Assembly: GCA_020430445.1 (NCBI GenBank)
Contig: JAGQJZ010000003.1
Location: 1-64,000, forward strand
Direction: 5' to 3'
Source of the DNA: Nitrospina sp.
GTDB taxonomy: Bacteria > Nitrospinota > Nitrospinia > Nitrospinales > Nitrospinaceae
Length of the DNA: 64,000 nucleotides
Shown here: piece by piece, positions 24,354 to 33,075 of the stretch
How positions within the stretch are numbered: position 1 is the first letter of the stretch
Layout of the letters: each line of letters starts with the position of its first letter
The notes under the pieces: model-generated
What the model saw: the letters and a program-made list of their open reading frames with translations, nothing else
Database searches by the model: none
Told to the model about the DNA's origin: nothing
Program-made: the position numbers and the translations under genes

Positions 24354-25619
24354 ATGTATTCCACGATAGTCCCCATCTGGTTTCTGTTCGCCGGCATTGC
24401 CTTGATCATGCTGGGAAGCGGGTTGCAGGGAACCCTCATTGGGGTCCGCGCGACCACGGAGGGGTTTTTAACTGTCGAAACCGGCCTGGTCATGTCGGCG
24501 TATTACCTGGGATTTCTTTTCGGTTCAAAATTCGCCCCGCGCATCGTTCAAAGGGTGGGGCATATCCGCACATTCGGAGCCCTGGCTTCCGTCGCTTCGG
24601 CCACGGTTTTGATCCATGCGGTGTTTGCGAATCCTGCGGTCTGGATGTTGATCCGCGTGGCGTCGGGGTTTTGCTTCGCGGGTTTGACGGTGGTCACCGA
24701 GAGCTGGCTCAATCATTTGAGCACCAATATCATCCGGGGCAGACTGTTTTCCATTTATATGGTGGTCCAACTGTCGGGGCTTGCCGGTGGTCAGTTTCTT
24801 CTGAATCTGGCGGACCCCGGGGGATACGACCTGTTCATCTTGATTTCCGTTTTGATCTCTTTCTCGGTGGTGCCTCTGTTGCTGACTTCCAATCCCGGTC
24901 CGGTGGTGACGGAGTATTCCAAAATCCAGATCCGGAAGTTATACAACATCTCACCTCTGGGAGTGGTGGGAACGTTTGGAGTGGGCATCGCCAATGGCGC
25001 CTTCCTCGGCATGGGAGCGGTGTACGCCCAGATGTCCGGGTTTTCTCCCAATCAGGTGGCGGAGTTCATGGCCACGCTGATATTGGGCGGCGTGGTCCTG
25101 CAGTGGCCGATCGGGCGGCTGTCCGATCATGTGGATCGGCGGACGGTGTTGACGGGAGTCACCTTTCTGGCCGCCGTCGCGGCGTTGCTGTGTAACGGGT
25201 TGGGCGCGGGCTCTCCCCGTAGCCTGTTCATTTTTTCTTTCGTGCTGGGTGGGCTTTCACTCTCGCTGTATTCCCTGTGCGTGGCCCATCTGAATGATCA
25301 TTTAAAACCGGAACAAATGGTCATGGGAAGCAGCGGCCTGACTTTTGTCGCCGGAATCGGCGCCCTGCTCGGTCCTTTTACCGTGTCGGGCATGATGAAC
25401 TGGATGGGACCGGACGGGTTTTTCCTTTATCTTTTCCTGATTCACGCATTGATCGGCGTGTTTGCCTTTTACAGGATGTTGAGCCGCGAACCGGTTCCGG
25501 TGGAAGATCAGACTCCTTATGTTCCCTTGACCACCAAGGTTGCGCCCGCAACCGCGGCGTTGGTTGTGGAGTCGGTGGTGAGTGACGCCGGGGAAAATGA
25601 AGATCGGTTGGACGGCTGA
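24354..25619 (+). CDS. MFS transporter
   Basis: The 421-residue protein has about twelve transmembrane helices of the major facilitator superfamily. The cytoplasmic loop after helix 2 reads GSKFAPRIVQRVGHIR, and a second copy of the motif is GRLSDHVDRRTVL in the second half, as in YcaD-like permeases. Substrate cannot be inferred. The frame is open further upstream, but the ATG at 24354 starts directly at the first hydrophobic helix. No partner gene is close. Confidence 0.85.
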   Translation: MYSTIVPIWFLFAGIALIMLGSGLQGTLIGVRATTEGFLTVETGLVMSAYYLGFLFGSKFAPRIVQRVGHIRTFGALASVASATVLIHAVFANPAVWMLIRVASGFCFAGLTVVTESWLNHLSTNIIRGRLFSIYMVVQLSGLAGGQFLLNLADPGGYDLFILISVLISFSVVPLLLTSNPGPVVTEYSKIQIRKLYNISPLGVVGTFGVGIANGAFLGMGAVYAQMSGFSPNQVAEFMATLILGGVVLQWPIGRLSDHVDRRTVLTGVTFLAAVAALLCNGLGAGSPRSLFIFSFVLGGLSLSLYSLCVAHLNDHLKPEQMVMGSSGLTFVAGIGALLGPFTVSGMMNWMGPDGFFLYLFLIHALIGVFAFYRMLSREPVPVEDQTPYVPLTTKVAPATAALVVESVVSDAGENEDRLDG

Positions 25620-25930
25620 TCCCCTGTCGTGAACAACCGGGTTCATCCATGCAGGCCGTTGTATAGGCCCGTGGCCGGGAAAGGGCGGACTCAAAACGGC
25701 GGCTTCAACCAGCTTAAAAAACATTGATTAGTGAAAAATATGAGATTACGCTAATTATACGTGTTCGGATAAGTCTGTTGTGAAAACCGGGTCCTGAGAA
25801 GGCAGCCGTCCGGATTGAGGTGCGGCGCGAGTCCTTTTCAGGACACCTCTGAAATTATATCGAGCCGCATTATAAGCAATACCGTTTCCATAATGCGACA
25901 GCCAGGCATTGTTTCCAGAACGGCTCTACC
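25620..25930. other. intergenic region without recognised gene
   Basis: This 311-base gap lies between the MFS gene and the histidine kinase. It becomes A+T-rich around 25710-25760 and may hold the kinase promoter. I see no clear hairpin terminator or coding frame. Confidence 0.45.
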
Positions 25931-27925
25931 ATGAAGCTATCCCTTGGAACTAAGATCAGCCTGTTGATTGCCCTCCTGGTCCTGTTCTCATCAGGCACGA
26001 TCGGTTTTTTCTATGTTCAAAAAGAGAAGGCCGATTTGCGTCATATTGCCCTTGGAAAATTAAAAAATTCGGTCAGGGCCCAGGGTGAAAAAATCCGGAA
26101 CGAAGTGTTTGAGTTGGTCAACGACACAAAGTTTCTAGCCCGAACGCCTCCCATTCAGGGCATCATCCGGGCAAAAGAGGGGGGAGGCCTGGATGTGTTT
26201 GACGGCTCGACGGAGGAAGCCTGGCGGCAAAGGCTGATGGTGATCTTTGAAGGATTGCTGGCGGAAAAAAGAAAGTATGACCACGTCCGTTATATCGGCC
26301 TTTCCGGGAACGGGAAGGAAATTGTGCGCGTGGAACAGAAAGACGGCAAACCCTGGCGGGTTCCTCCGGAAAAACTTCAGTCGAAGGGCCGCCGGGAATA
26401 TTTCAGGAATGCGGCCGCGCTTCCGAAAGGATCGGTCTACCTCTCGACAATAAGCCTGAACCGGGAAAGGGGGAGCATTGAAATTCCCTATAAACCGGTG
26501 CTCAGGGCTGCGGTCCCGATTTACACGCCGGAAGGCAAGGTTTTCGGTGTTCTGGCGACGAACATGTTTTTCTCCCAAGTGATCGATTCACTGATTGCCG
26601 AATCCCCGGGTCTCAGTATCGTCAATGAAGATGGATATTACCTGGGAAATAAAAACAAGAGGTTGACGTTTGGATTCGATCTGGGACATTTGCATAAAAT
26701 CCAGAATAAATTCCCGTCTCTTGAAGGACAGTTTGAAAAGCCGAATTCAGATGAGGAGTTCACAACGTGGGTGGATGATGGCGAGAGGAAGGGAATCCTC
26801 TACTTTTATAAAATAAGATTCGACGAAAGTAAAAAAAACAGCTTTATCGGGCTGGTCAATTTTTTTGAGGAAGAACAGATCCTGTCCCAGGCTGAATCGA
26901 ACCTCGCTGAAATTCTGGTTCTGGTGCTGGGGTTGATTTTTATTTCGATTATTGCCGGATTTTATTTTTCCAGGAAGCTGACGTACCCGCTGAAGAAAAT
27001 TTCCCTCGCGACTCTGATTTTTGCCGAACGGGAAGAGACTCTGGACATGAACATTGATTCAAAAGATGAAATCGCAGACCTCGCCAAATCCGTGACGAAC
27101 ATGATGGAAACCGTGCTGGAGCGGAACAAATCCATTCTGAACCAGCAGTTGCAACTGGTGCGGGCGAAAGAGTCGGCTGAAAATGCGAACCTCGCCAAAA
27201 GCGAATTTCTTTCCCGCATGAGTCATGAATTGCGGACTCCGCTCAACGCGGTTATGGGATTTGCCCAGCTCCTTCAAAAAGATTCTGTCTCTCCCCTGAC
27301 CCCGGGACAATTGGAAAATGCAGGGCGCATTGTTTCCGCGGGAAAACATTTACTGGAACTCATCAATGAGGTCCTGGACCTTTCCAAAATTGAAGCCGGG
27401 AAAATGGACTTATCCATTGAGCCGGTAGACGTTGTTCCTGTGGTCGATGAAGTGGTCGCGACTTTCAAACCCATGGCGGAAGAGTCCGGCATCGCTCTCA
27501 AAAATGGAATTTTCCCGGCGAGTTGTGTTCTGGTTGAAGCCGATCGGCTCCGATTCAAACAGGTGTTCATGAACCTGGTTTCCAATGCGATCAAATACAA
27601 TAAACCCAACGGGACCGTGACTCTTTCCATGGAGCGGCTGGAAAAGGATAAGGTTCGTTTGGGGGTAGAGGATACCGGCCGCGGTATTGCCGATGAAAAT
27701 AAAGTGAAAGTGTTTCAGCCCTTCGAACGCCTGGAACTGGGGGCCAGCTATGTTGAAGGAACCGGAATCGGCCTTTCAATCGCGAAAAGAATGGTCGAGT
27801 TGATGGGAGGTTCTATCGGATTCCGGAGCGTTGTCGACCGGGGGAGCTTTTTTTATATTGACCTCCCCCTCTCCGGTGTTTCGGCTTCACCGCTTGATAC
27901 AGGGGAAAAAGCCAATTCGGTTTGA
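25931..27925 (+). CDS. membrane sensor histidine kinase with Cache-type sensor
   Basis: The 664-residue kinase has an N-terminal membrane helix (residues 9-28), a large periplasmic Cache-like sensor (30-320), a second helix (325-345), a HAMP domain, a coiled linker, HisKA with His432 in SRMSHELRTPLN, and an ATPase domain (N-box NLVSNAIKYN, DTGRGI, GTGIGLSI). The extracellular ligand is unknown. No response regulator is adjacent. The arsC gene follows 70 bases later on the same strand but is probably unrelated in function. Confidence 0.92.
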   Translation: MKLSLGTKISLLIALLVLFSSGTIGFFYVQKEKADLRHIALGKLKNSVRAQGEKIRNEVFELVNDTKFLARTPPIQGIIRAKEGGGLDVFDGSTEEAWRQRLMVIFEGLLAEKRKYDHVRYIGLSGNGKEIVRVEQKDGKPWRVPPEKLQSKGRREYFRNAAALPKGSVYLSTISLNRERGSIEIPYKPVLRAAVPIYTPEGKVFGVLATNMFFSQVIDSLIAESPGLSIVNEDGYYLGNKNKRLTFGFDLGHLHKIQNKFPSLEGQFEKPNSDEEFTTWVDDGERKGILYFYKIRFDESKKNSFIGLVNFFEEEQILSQAESNLAEILVLVLGLIFISIIAGFYFSRKLTYPLKKISLATLIFAEREETLDMNIDSKDEIADLAKSVTNMMETVLERNKSILNQQLQLVRAKESAENANLAKSEFLSRMSHELRTPLNAVMGFAQLLQKDSVSPLTPGQLENAGRIVSAGKHLLELINEVLDLSKIEAGKMDLSIEPVDVVPVVDEVVATFKPMAEESGIALKNGIFPASCVLVEADRLRFKQVFMNLVSNAIKYNKPNGTVTLSMERLEKDKVRLGVEDTGRGIADENKVKVFQPFERLELGASYVEGTGIGLSIAKRMVELMGGSIGFRSVVDRGSFFYIDLPLSGVSASPLDTGEKANSV

Positions 27926-27995
27926 AACATCTCGATCCGGTTGTATAATCCGCTCTCAAACCGTTGGGTGAATCACTTTATTCTGTGGAGAAGTT

Positions 27996-28343
27996 ATGTC
28001 TGTTACGATTTATCACAATCCTGAATGCAGCAAGTCCCGGCAGACTCTGGCGCTATTGGAGGAACGCGGAATCGAGCCGGAAATCGTTGAATACCTCCAG
28101 TCGCCTCCGGCGGCGGTGGAGTTGAAAGCGGTTTTGGAAAAGTTGGAGATGTCTCCGCGTGACCTGATGCGGAAAAAGGAATCCGAATACACCGACCTTG
28201 ACCTGGACAACCCGGATTTGACGGAAGATCAATTGATCGATTTCATGATTCAGCATCCCATATTGATCGAACGTCCCGTTGTTCTGGCCAACGGCAAAGC
28301 CGCCCTGGGCCGCCCGCCGGAACAGGTGCTGGACATTCTTTGA
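27996..28343 (+). CDS. arsC: arsenate reductase (glutaredoxin-dependent type)
   Basis: The 115-residue protein matches ArsC of the thioredoxin-fold, glutaredoxin-linked class. The catalytic cysteine is Cys11 in HNPECSKSRQTL, and the typical IERPVVLANGKAALGRPPE stretch is near the end. It reduces arsenate to arsenite in the cytoplasm. No arsenite pump or ArsR lies nearby, so it could also be a YfgD/ArsC-like protein of other function. Confidence 0.9.
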   Translation: MSVTIYHNPECSKSRQTLALLEERGIEPEIVEYLQSPPAAVELKAVLEKLEMSPRDLMRKKESEYTDLDLDNPDLTEDQLIDFMIQHPILIERPVVLANGKAALGRPPEQVLDIL

Positions 28344-28372
28344 ATTTCAGGTTGTTCGGACTATGAAAACCC

Positions 28373-29674
28373 CTAGCCGCGGGGAGTGCTAGCTTTTTGG
28401 GTGCCTTTTGCAATCGCCCATGAGAGAATCAGGGCTCCCGCCACCAGCCCGATGGAAGTCTCCAGCCGGCTCAGCATTTCAGGCGCAAGAAGCAGCGTGC
28501 CCCCCAGTCCCAGCATCATCATTCCGGAAACCAGTTTCAGAACCCGGCCTTCGCGTTCCGTCAGCTTGCGGGACCCGAGTGTGATGGAAAACAGGATCAC
28601 AATGATGGCCAGCGGAATCACGTAGATCACGTTGTACAGAGCCAGATAGAGGTAGGACTCTGCGGAGGACAACGCGTTCAAGGTGAGGATGCGGGTGAAC
28701 ACCATGGGGAAGCCGGAGGTGCACAACAGTTCGTAGCTGTTGGCGACAACGGCGAGTACCATTGTGCCGAATGCAAGGGTGGAAAGGCCGGGGGCCTGCA
28801 CCAGATTGCGGACGCGTGCGTAAATGCCGGCCTTGGCTTTGTCGGGTATGGACAGGGAAACACCTTCCCGGAAAAAGAAATAATCCTTGATGTTGATCAC
28901 GGCCACACCGATGGCTACAAGAGCCGTGATGAGGGTGACGATCCGGATTTCTCCAAGGTAACGGAACAGATTCAACCACGCCGCCATGAACGCAAAATAA
29001 ATCAGACCGGAAAAGAAAACGAAAATTCCACCGATGATCAGCATGCGGGAACGGCTTTTTGCGTTGACCATCAGGCTCAACAAAAAAAGGAGAACGAAAA
29101 AGGCGCAGGGGTTGAACGAGTCCAGTCCGGCGAGAATCAGCGTCAGGGCTGGCAGGGAATGCCGCGACGGGTCGAGTTTGCCTGCAAAGGGAAGGGGGAT
29201 GGGATTCAGGGGAGTGTCCTTTTCCCGGGGCTCCGGTTGCTCCTGCGTTTTTCTCTCCAGGCATTCTTCCAACTGGTGTTGCAGAAGATCGCCGGTGGTT
29301 TCTGTTTCATCGAAACCGATGACGATCTGATTGCAGAATACGAAAGCCGGGACCCCCAGTCTTTCGCGCCCCATACGCTTCGCCATCTCGAGAAATCGCC
29401 CGGCATTCTCCGGGTGTTCGCTCAATTCATAGGAACGGATTTCCAGCCAGTCGCGGCTGCGGGACAGCGATTCGAGGAAGGGTTTGGCTTTCCGGCAATG
29501 CGGGCAGGTTTTGGACCAGAAAAATTCGAGCCGGACTTTTTGCAGTTCGTCGCCTTTGACCGAACTTAATGAAGGTTCCGCCGCTGCGAGAGTTCCCCGG
29601 AAAGGCGACGGCGCCAAGCCTGTGATCCATAGAAAAACAGATGCGAATAAATAGAGGGAGAAGAATTTGCTCAT
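28373..29674 (-). CDS. thioredoxin-fold domain fused to a CcdA/DsbD-like membrane domain
   Basis: The 433-residue protein starts at the ATG that gives a short signal-like helix. A periplasmic thioredoxin-like domain (residues 45-140) carries the CPHC active site. The C-terminal 270 residues contain six to eight membrane helices. The first (LDSFNPCAFFVLLFLLSLMV) has the NPC motif of DsbD/CcdA electron carriers, and a second cysteine lies in LLCTSGFP. It probably moves reducing power across the inner membrane to periplasmic thiols or haem-maturation factors. Confidence 0.85.
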   Translation of the reverse strand: MSKFFSLYLFASVFLWITGLAPSPFRGTLAAAEPSLSSVKGDELQKVRLEFFWSKTCPHCRKAKPFLESLSRSRDWLEIRSYELSEHPENAGRFLEMAKRMGRERLGVPAFVFCNQIVIGFDETETTGDLLQHQLEECLERKTQEQPEPREKDTPLNPIPLPFAGKLDPSRHSLPALTLILAGLDSFNPCAFFVLLFLLSLMVNAKSRSRMLIIGGIFVFFSGLIYFAFMAAWLNLFRYLGEIRIVTLITALVAIGVAVINIKDYFFFREGVSLSIPDKAKAGIYARVRNLVQAPGLSTLAFGTMVLAVVANSYELLCTSGFPMVFTRILTLNALSSAESYLYLALYNVIYVIPLAIIVILFSITLGSRKLTEREGRVLKLVSGMMMLGLGGTLLLAPEMLSRLETSIGLVAGALILSWAIAKGTQKASTPRG

Positions 29675-29919
29675 TGAAACAGCCGCTGGAAAACAGGAGT
29701 GAAACAACACCCGGATCGCTCCAGATAATTTGAAAGCAAAGTTCAGGACAGTTCTGAAAATTGCAATCGGCTGCGGGCAGGCCTGGTTTTTTCAGAGCCC
29801 GCGAATTGAGGAAAACTGACGCTGAATTTGATCCTCTGTTTTTATTTTAATCCCTTAGTACAGGCAGGTTCAATGCTTTGCCGGGGAATGGGAGCGGTGG
29901 GGTTGGCGGATGCGGACGG

Positions 29920-32634
29920 TTATTGTGTCACCGGCAGGTAATGGGAGATTTTTCTCAAAAATTCCGAAATATTGATGGGTTTGGTGATGTAGTCTTTCAG
30001 GCCCAGTTTCAGAGCTTTGTTGACTTCGTCTTTCAAGGCGTTGGCGCTCACTCCGAGAACGGGGATTTCACAGGTTTCCCGGAGGCCCTGCAGTTGTTTG
30101 AACAGATCGAGCCCGTTGATATCCGGCAGGTCGATGTCCAGAAGGATCAAGTCGGGTTTGGATTGCAAAGCTTCCTGGATTCCTTCGCGGCCGGTTTCGG
30201 CTGTGATCAGGGTGAGGTTTTTGAGAGGCTCTAAAATCTGCGAAACCAGTGTCAGGTTGGACGGATTGTCTTCTATATACAGCAGGGTGAATGAACCCTG
30301 GGTCAGCGAAGGCAGGGCCTGCTCGACTTCCTCATCCAGAGCGGGTTTCGGAGTGGGGGGCTTGTCGACGGCTTTGGGCAGTTGAAGGGTGAACCGCGAG
30401 CCTTGTCCGAGTGCGCTGTCCACCTGAATATCTCCGTTCATTTTTTTTGCCAGATCCAGGCAGATAGCCAGCCCGATCCCGGTTCCTTCTATGGTGGAGT
30501 TTTCGGCCCCAAGCCTTTCAAACGGAACAAACAGTTTGTGCATCTCGTCCGGGGAAATACCGCAACCGGTATCTTCCACGAAAATATCGATCAATTCGTC
30601 ACTCCCATTTTGACAGGAGAGAGTGACGGAGCCTTTTTTCCGGTTGTATTTGATGGCATTGCTGACAAGGTTGAGCAGAACCTGTTTGACCCGGGTACGG
30701 TCTCCCATAATCCGGTAGGGCAATGTCTCCGGTATCTGGTTGATGATTTTAATATTGCTGTTCAAGGCCATGGTCTGGGTCAGGGTGATCATTTCCCGGA
30801 TCAAAACGGGAATGTCCAGCGGTTCCAGAGAGAGGGGGATCGCATCCGTTTCGATTCTTGAAAGGTCGAGAATGTCGTTGATCAGGTCCAGAAGATGGTG
30901 GCCTGAATTGACGATGTGCTGAATGGATTTTTTTTGATTCTGCGTGACGGAGCCGTCCAGTTCCAGCAATTGTCCAAAGCCGATGATGGCGTTCAGGGGA
31001 GTCCTGAGTTCATGGCTCATCCGCGCCAGGAACTGGGATTTGGCGTTATTGGCGGCTTCCGCTTCCAGGCGCGCCCGCCTCATTTCCATTTCGTGCTGTT
31101 TTCTTTCGCTGATATCGCGGCAGATACCGGTGAACCAGGTTTCGTCGCCCACCAGGCTTTGGCTGATGGAAAGCTCCAGGTCGAAATGGGTGCCGTCTTT
31201 TTTTAAACCGATCACTTCCCGCCCGATCCCTATGATTCGGGGAACCTGTGTTTCAAGGTAACGTTTGAGGTATTCATCGTGCTTTTCCTGGTGTTCGCCA
31301 TCCATCAGGACTTTAACGTTCCGGCTGATCACCTCCGAAGGGGAATAGCCGAATATTTTTTCCGCTCCCGGGTTGAAGCTTTGTATGATTCCCTTCTGGT
31401 CAATCGTGATCACGGCATCGATGATGGTGTTCGCCAGGGTTCCCAGCATCCGTTCCTTTTGCTGGGTGAGCTCTTTTTGTTTTTCCAGCCGTTTTTTGGA
31501 GCGAAGTTTGCTGAGGTAGATCAAAACCGTGACTACTATTGAGACAAGCAGCAGCAGGAACAGCGTGAAAAAAACGATTTGCAGCATTTTGAGCGGAGCA
31601 AACGCTTCCACGGCATCCACCTCGGTGGTGATGCCAAACCCTTTGTCTTCGAGCCAGGCCCAGGCTCCGACGACTTCGACGCCCCGGTAGTCCCGGTAAC
31701 CGTCGACGTTGATTTCGCTTTTACCCGTGGTGGCGCTTTGAGCCATAAGGGTGAGAGGTTGTTCATTCCGGGGAATGGGAGGTGTGAAGCCTTCTAGCAG
31801 ATTGCCTCCAGGATTCCGGATTTCTACCCGGAGCATCGACAGGGGCCCCGGTTGTCTCGTGAGCAGACCCGCAACGATCAAATCCTCGCTGAAGCGGCTT
31901 TCAGTCAGCAGGGTGCCGCGTGCGTCGAACGCGTAGGATTCTCCCGAATGTCCAAACCGGGTGAGAGACAGTAGACGGTTGAATTCAACTTCCGGGCGGA
32001 TTCTGAAAGACAGGGCGGCGGCGATTTCTCCTGTGTTGTCTTTGACGGGGATCACCACAAACATGGTGGGGTATTGCTCATGGAACATCCCCTCTTGATC
32101 TGGCAGGGGAATTTCACTTTTAAAAGGAATGGTGACAAAGGATTCTCCTGCTAACGCGCGTTTTGCGAAATCGTTTTGCTCGGTCAGTTTTGTTGTCCCG
32201 GTAGCCTCGTCCAGCGTGGCGAGGACCTGGTACGCATTCTTGTCGAACAGGATGAAACCCACATGACCGTAGCTTTTTGACGCGTTGCTCAGTTGTGTTC
32301 TCAAAAATTGTGCTTCCGGGGTTTGCAGAATTTTTTCGCGGGACCAGGGAGAGCCACCCATCTTGTTCAACAGGGACAGAATCTGCTTCCGGGTCTGTTT
32401 GTTTCCAGCCAGAACGGTCGCATCCCTTATTTTATCCTGCCACCAAAAATCCAACGCCTTGGCATGGGTTTTCAGTGTGGCCTGGAGTTGCTGGGTCAGA
32501 TTGAGTTTGGTTTTGTATTCAATTTTCTGGTAACCCAGGGCGGCGATTCCGACCAGCAATAGAAAACCGCAGCCTAGCAACAGCAGAAGAGCGGGATTGG
32601 AGTTTTTTGCCTTGTCTGATCTCGTTCGAATCAT
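29920..32634 (-). CDS. hybrid histidine kinase with FixL-type PAS domain
   Basis: The 904-residue protein has a membrane anchor (residues 15-34), a Cache-like periplasmic region (40-345), a second helix (350-375), a PAS domain (395-510), HisKA with His541, an ATPase domain and a C-terminal receiver (LILLDIDLP). The PAS domain reproduces three key FixL haem-pocket residues with exact spacing: His452, Arg458 (+6) and Arg472 (+20, in RIIGIGR), equivalent to His200, Arg206 and Arg220 of Bradyrhizobium FixL. An O2-sensing role is therefore plausible but needs haem binding. The gene stands alone. Confidence 0.92.
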   Translation of the reverse strand: MIRTRSDKAKNSNPALLLLLGCGFLLLVGIAALGYQKIEYKTKLNLTQQLQATLKTHAKALDFWWQDKIRDATVLAGNKQTRKQILSLLNKMGGSPWSREKILQTPEAQFLRTQLSNASKSYGHVGFILFDKNAYQVLATLDEATGTTKLTEQNDFAKRALAGESFVTIPFKSEIPLPDQEGMFHEQYPTMFVVIPVKDNTGEIAAALSFRIRPEVEFNRLLSLTRFGHSGESYAFDARGTLLTESRFSEDLIVAGLLTRQPGPLSMLRVEIRNPGGNLLEGFTPPIPRNEQPLTLMAQSATTGKSEINVDGYRDYRGVEVVGAWAWLEDKGFGITTEVDAVEAFAPLKMLQIVFFTLFLLLLVSIVVTVLIYLSKLRSKKRLEKQKELTQQKERMLGTLANTIIDAVITIDQKGIIQSFNPGAEKIFGYSPSEVISRNVKVLMDGEHQEKHDEYLKRYLETQVPRIIGIGREVIGLKKDGTHFDLELSISQSLVGDETWFTGICRDISERKQHEMEMRRARLEAEAANNAKSQFLARMSHELRTPLNAIIGFGQLLELDGSVTQNQKKSIQHIVNSGHHLLDLINDILDLSRIETDAIPLSLEPLDIPVLIREMITLTQTMALNSNIKIINQIPETLPYRIMGDRTRVKQVLLNLVSNAIKYNRKKGSVTLSCQNGSDELIDIFVEDTGCGISPDEMHKLFVPFERLGAENSTIEGTGIGLAICLDLAKKMNGDIQVDSALGQGSRFTLQLPKAVDKPPTPKPALDEEVEQALPSLTQGSFTLLYIEDNPSNLTLVSQILEPLKNLTLITAETGREGIQEALQSKPDLILLDIDLPDINGLDLFKQLQGLRETCEIPVLGVSANALKDEVNKALKLGLKDYITKPINISEFLRKISHYLPVTQ

Positions 32635-33075
32635 TATCTATCTATACGCAACTGAATTTAAATTGATTGAAGGGACCCGGCTCTCTTGAAATTAAGGTTA
32701 ACGGTATTTTCTGTAAAGGAAACCGTTTTTTTATTCCCATTAAATTCTTATAAAAGAAAGGATTAAATTTGGGATTCGGATAGCGGGGTAGTGTCCGCGT
32801 GTCCGGTCTCCCCTGTTTTGTACCCGTTATTGGAGACGGGGAAAGCCGGTGGGGAAGACCGTTCGCGAACGGGAAAGAACCTGAATGCGGCAGGGGCGGG
32901 GAACTGCGGGATCAGGAAATGGCAGCGTGATTTTAATTTGGATGTACAATAACTGCGTTATCTTTGTTAAATGTGGCGCCTCAAACGCTGTTTTTTGGCC
33001 GCAAGCGGCCCCTGGTTTTTTCAAGGGCTGTAAGTTGCCGGAACCGGGGAGCCCCATAAAATATTCTATCCGGCT
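32635..33075. other. divergent intergenic region between two kinases
   Basis: This 441-base gap separates the start points of two oppositely directed histidine kinase genes and must hold both promoters. The first 120 bases are A+T-rich (poly-T and poly-A tracts), the rest GC-rich. No gene or clear operator is visible. Confidence 0.5.

Noticed and set aside
28355-28385. Possible terminator between arsC and the thioredoxin-CcdA gene
   Set aside because: The only stems are 4-5 bp and overlap the stop codon; too weak to call.
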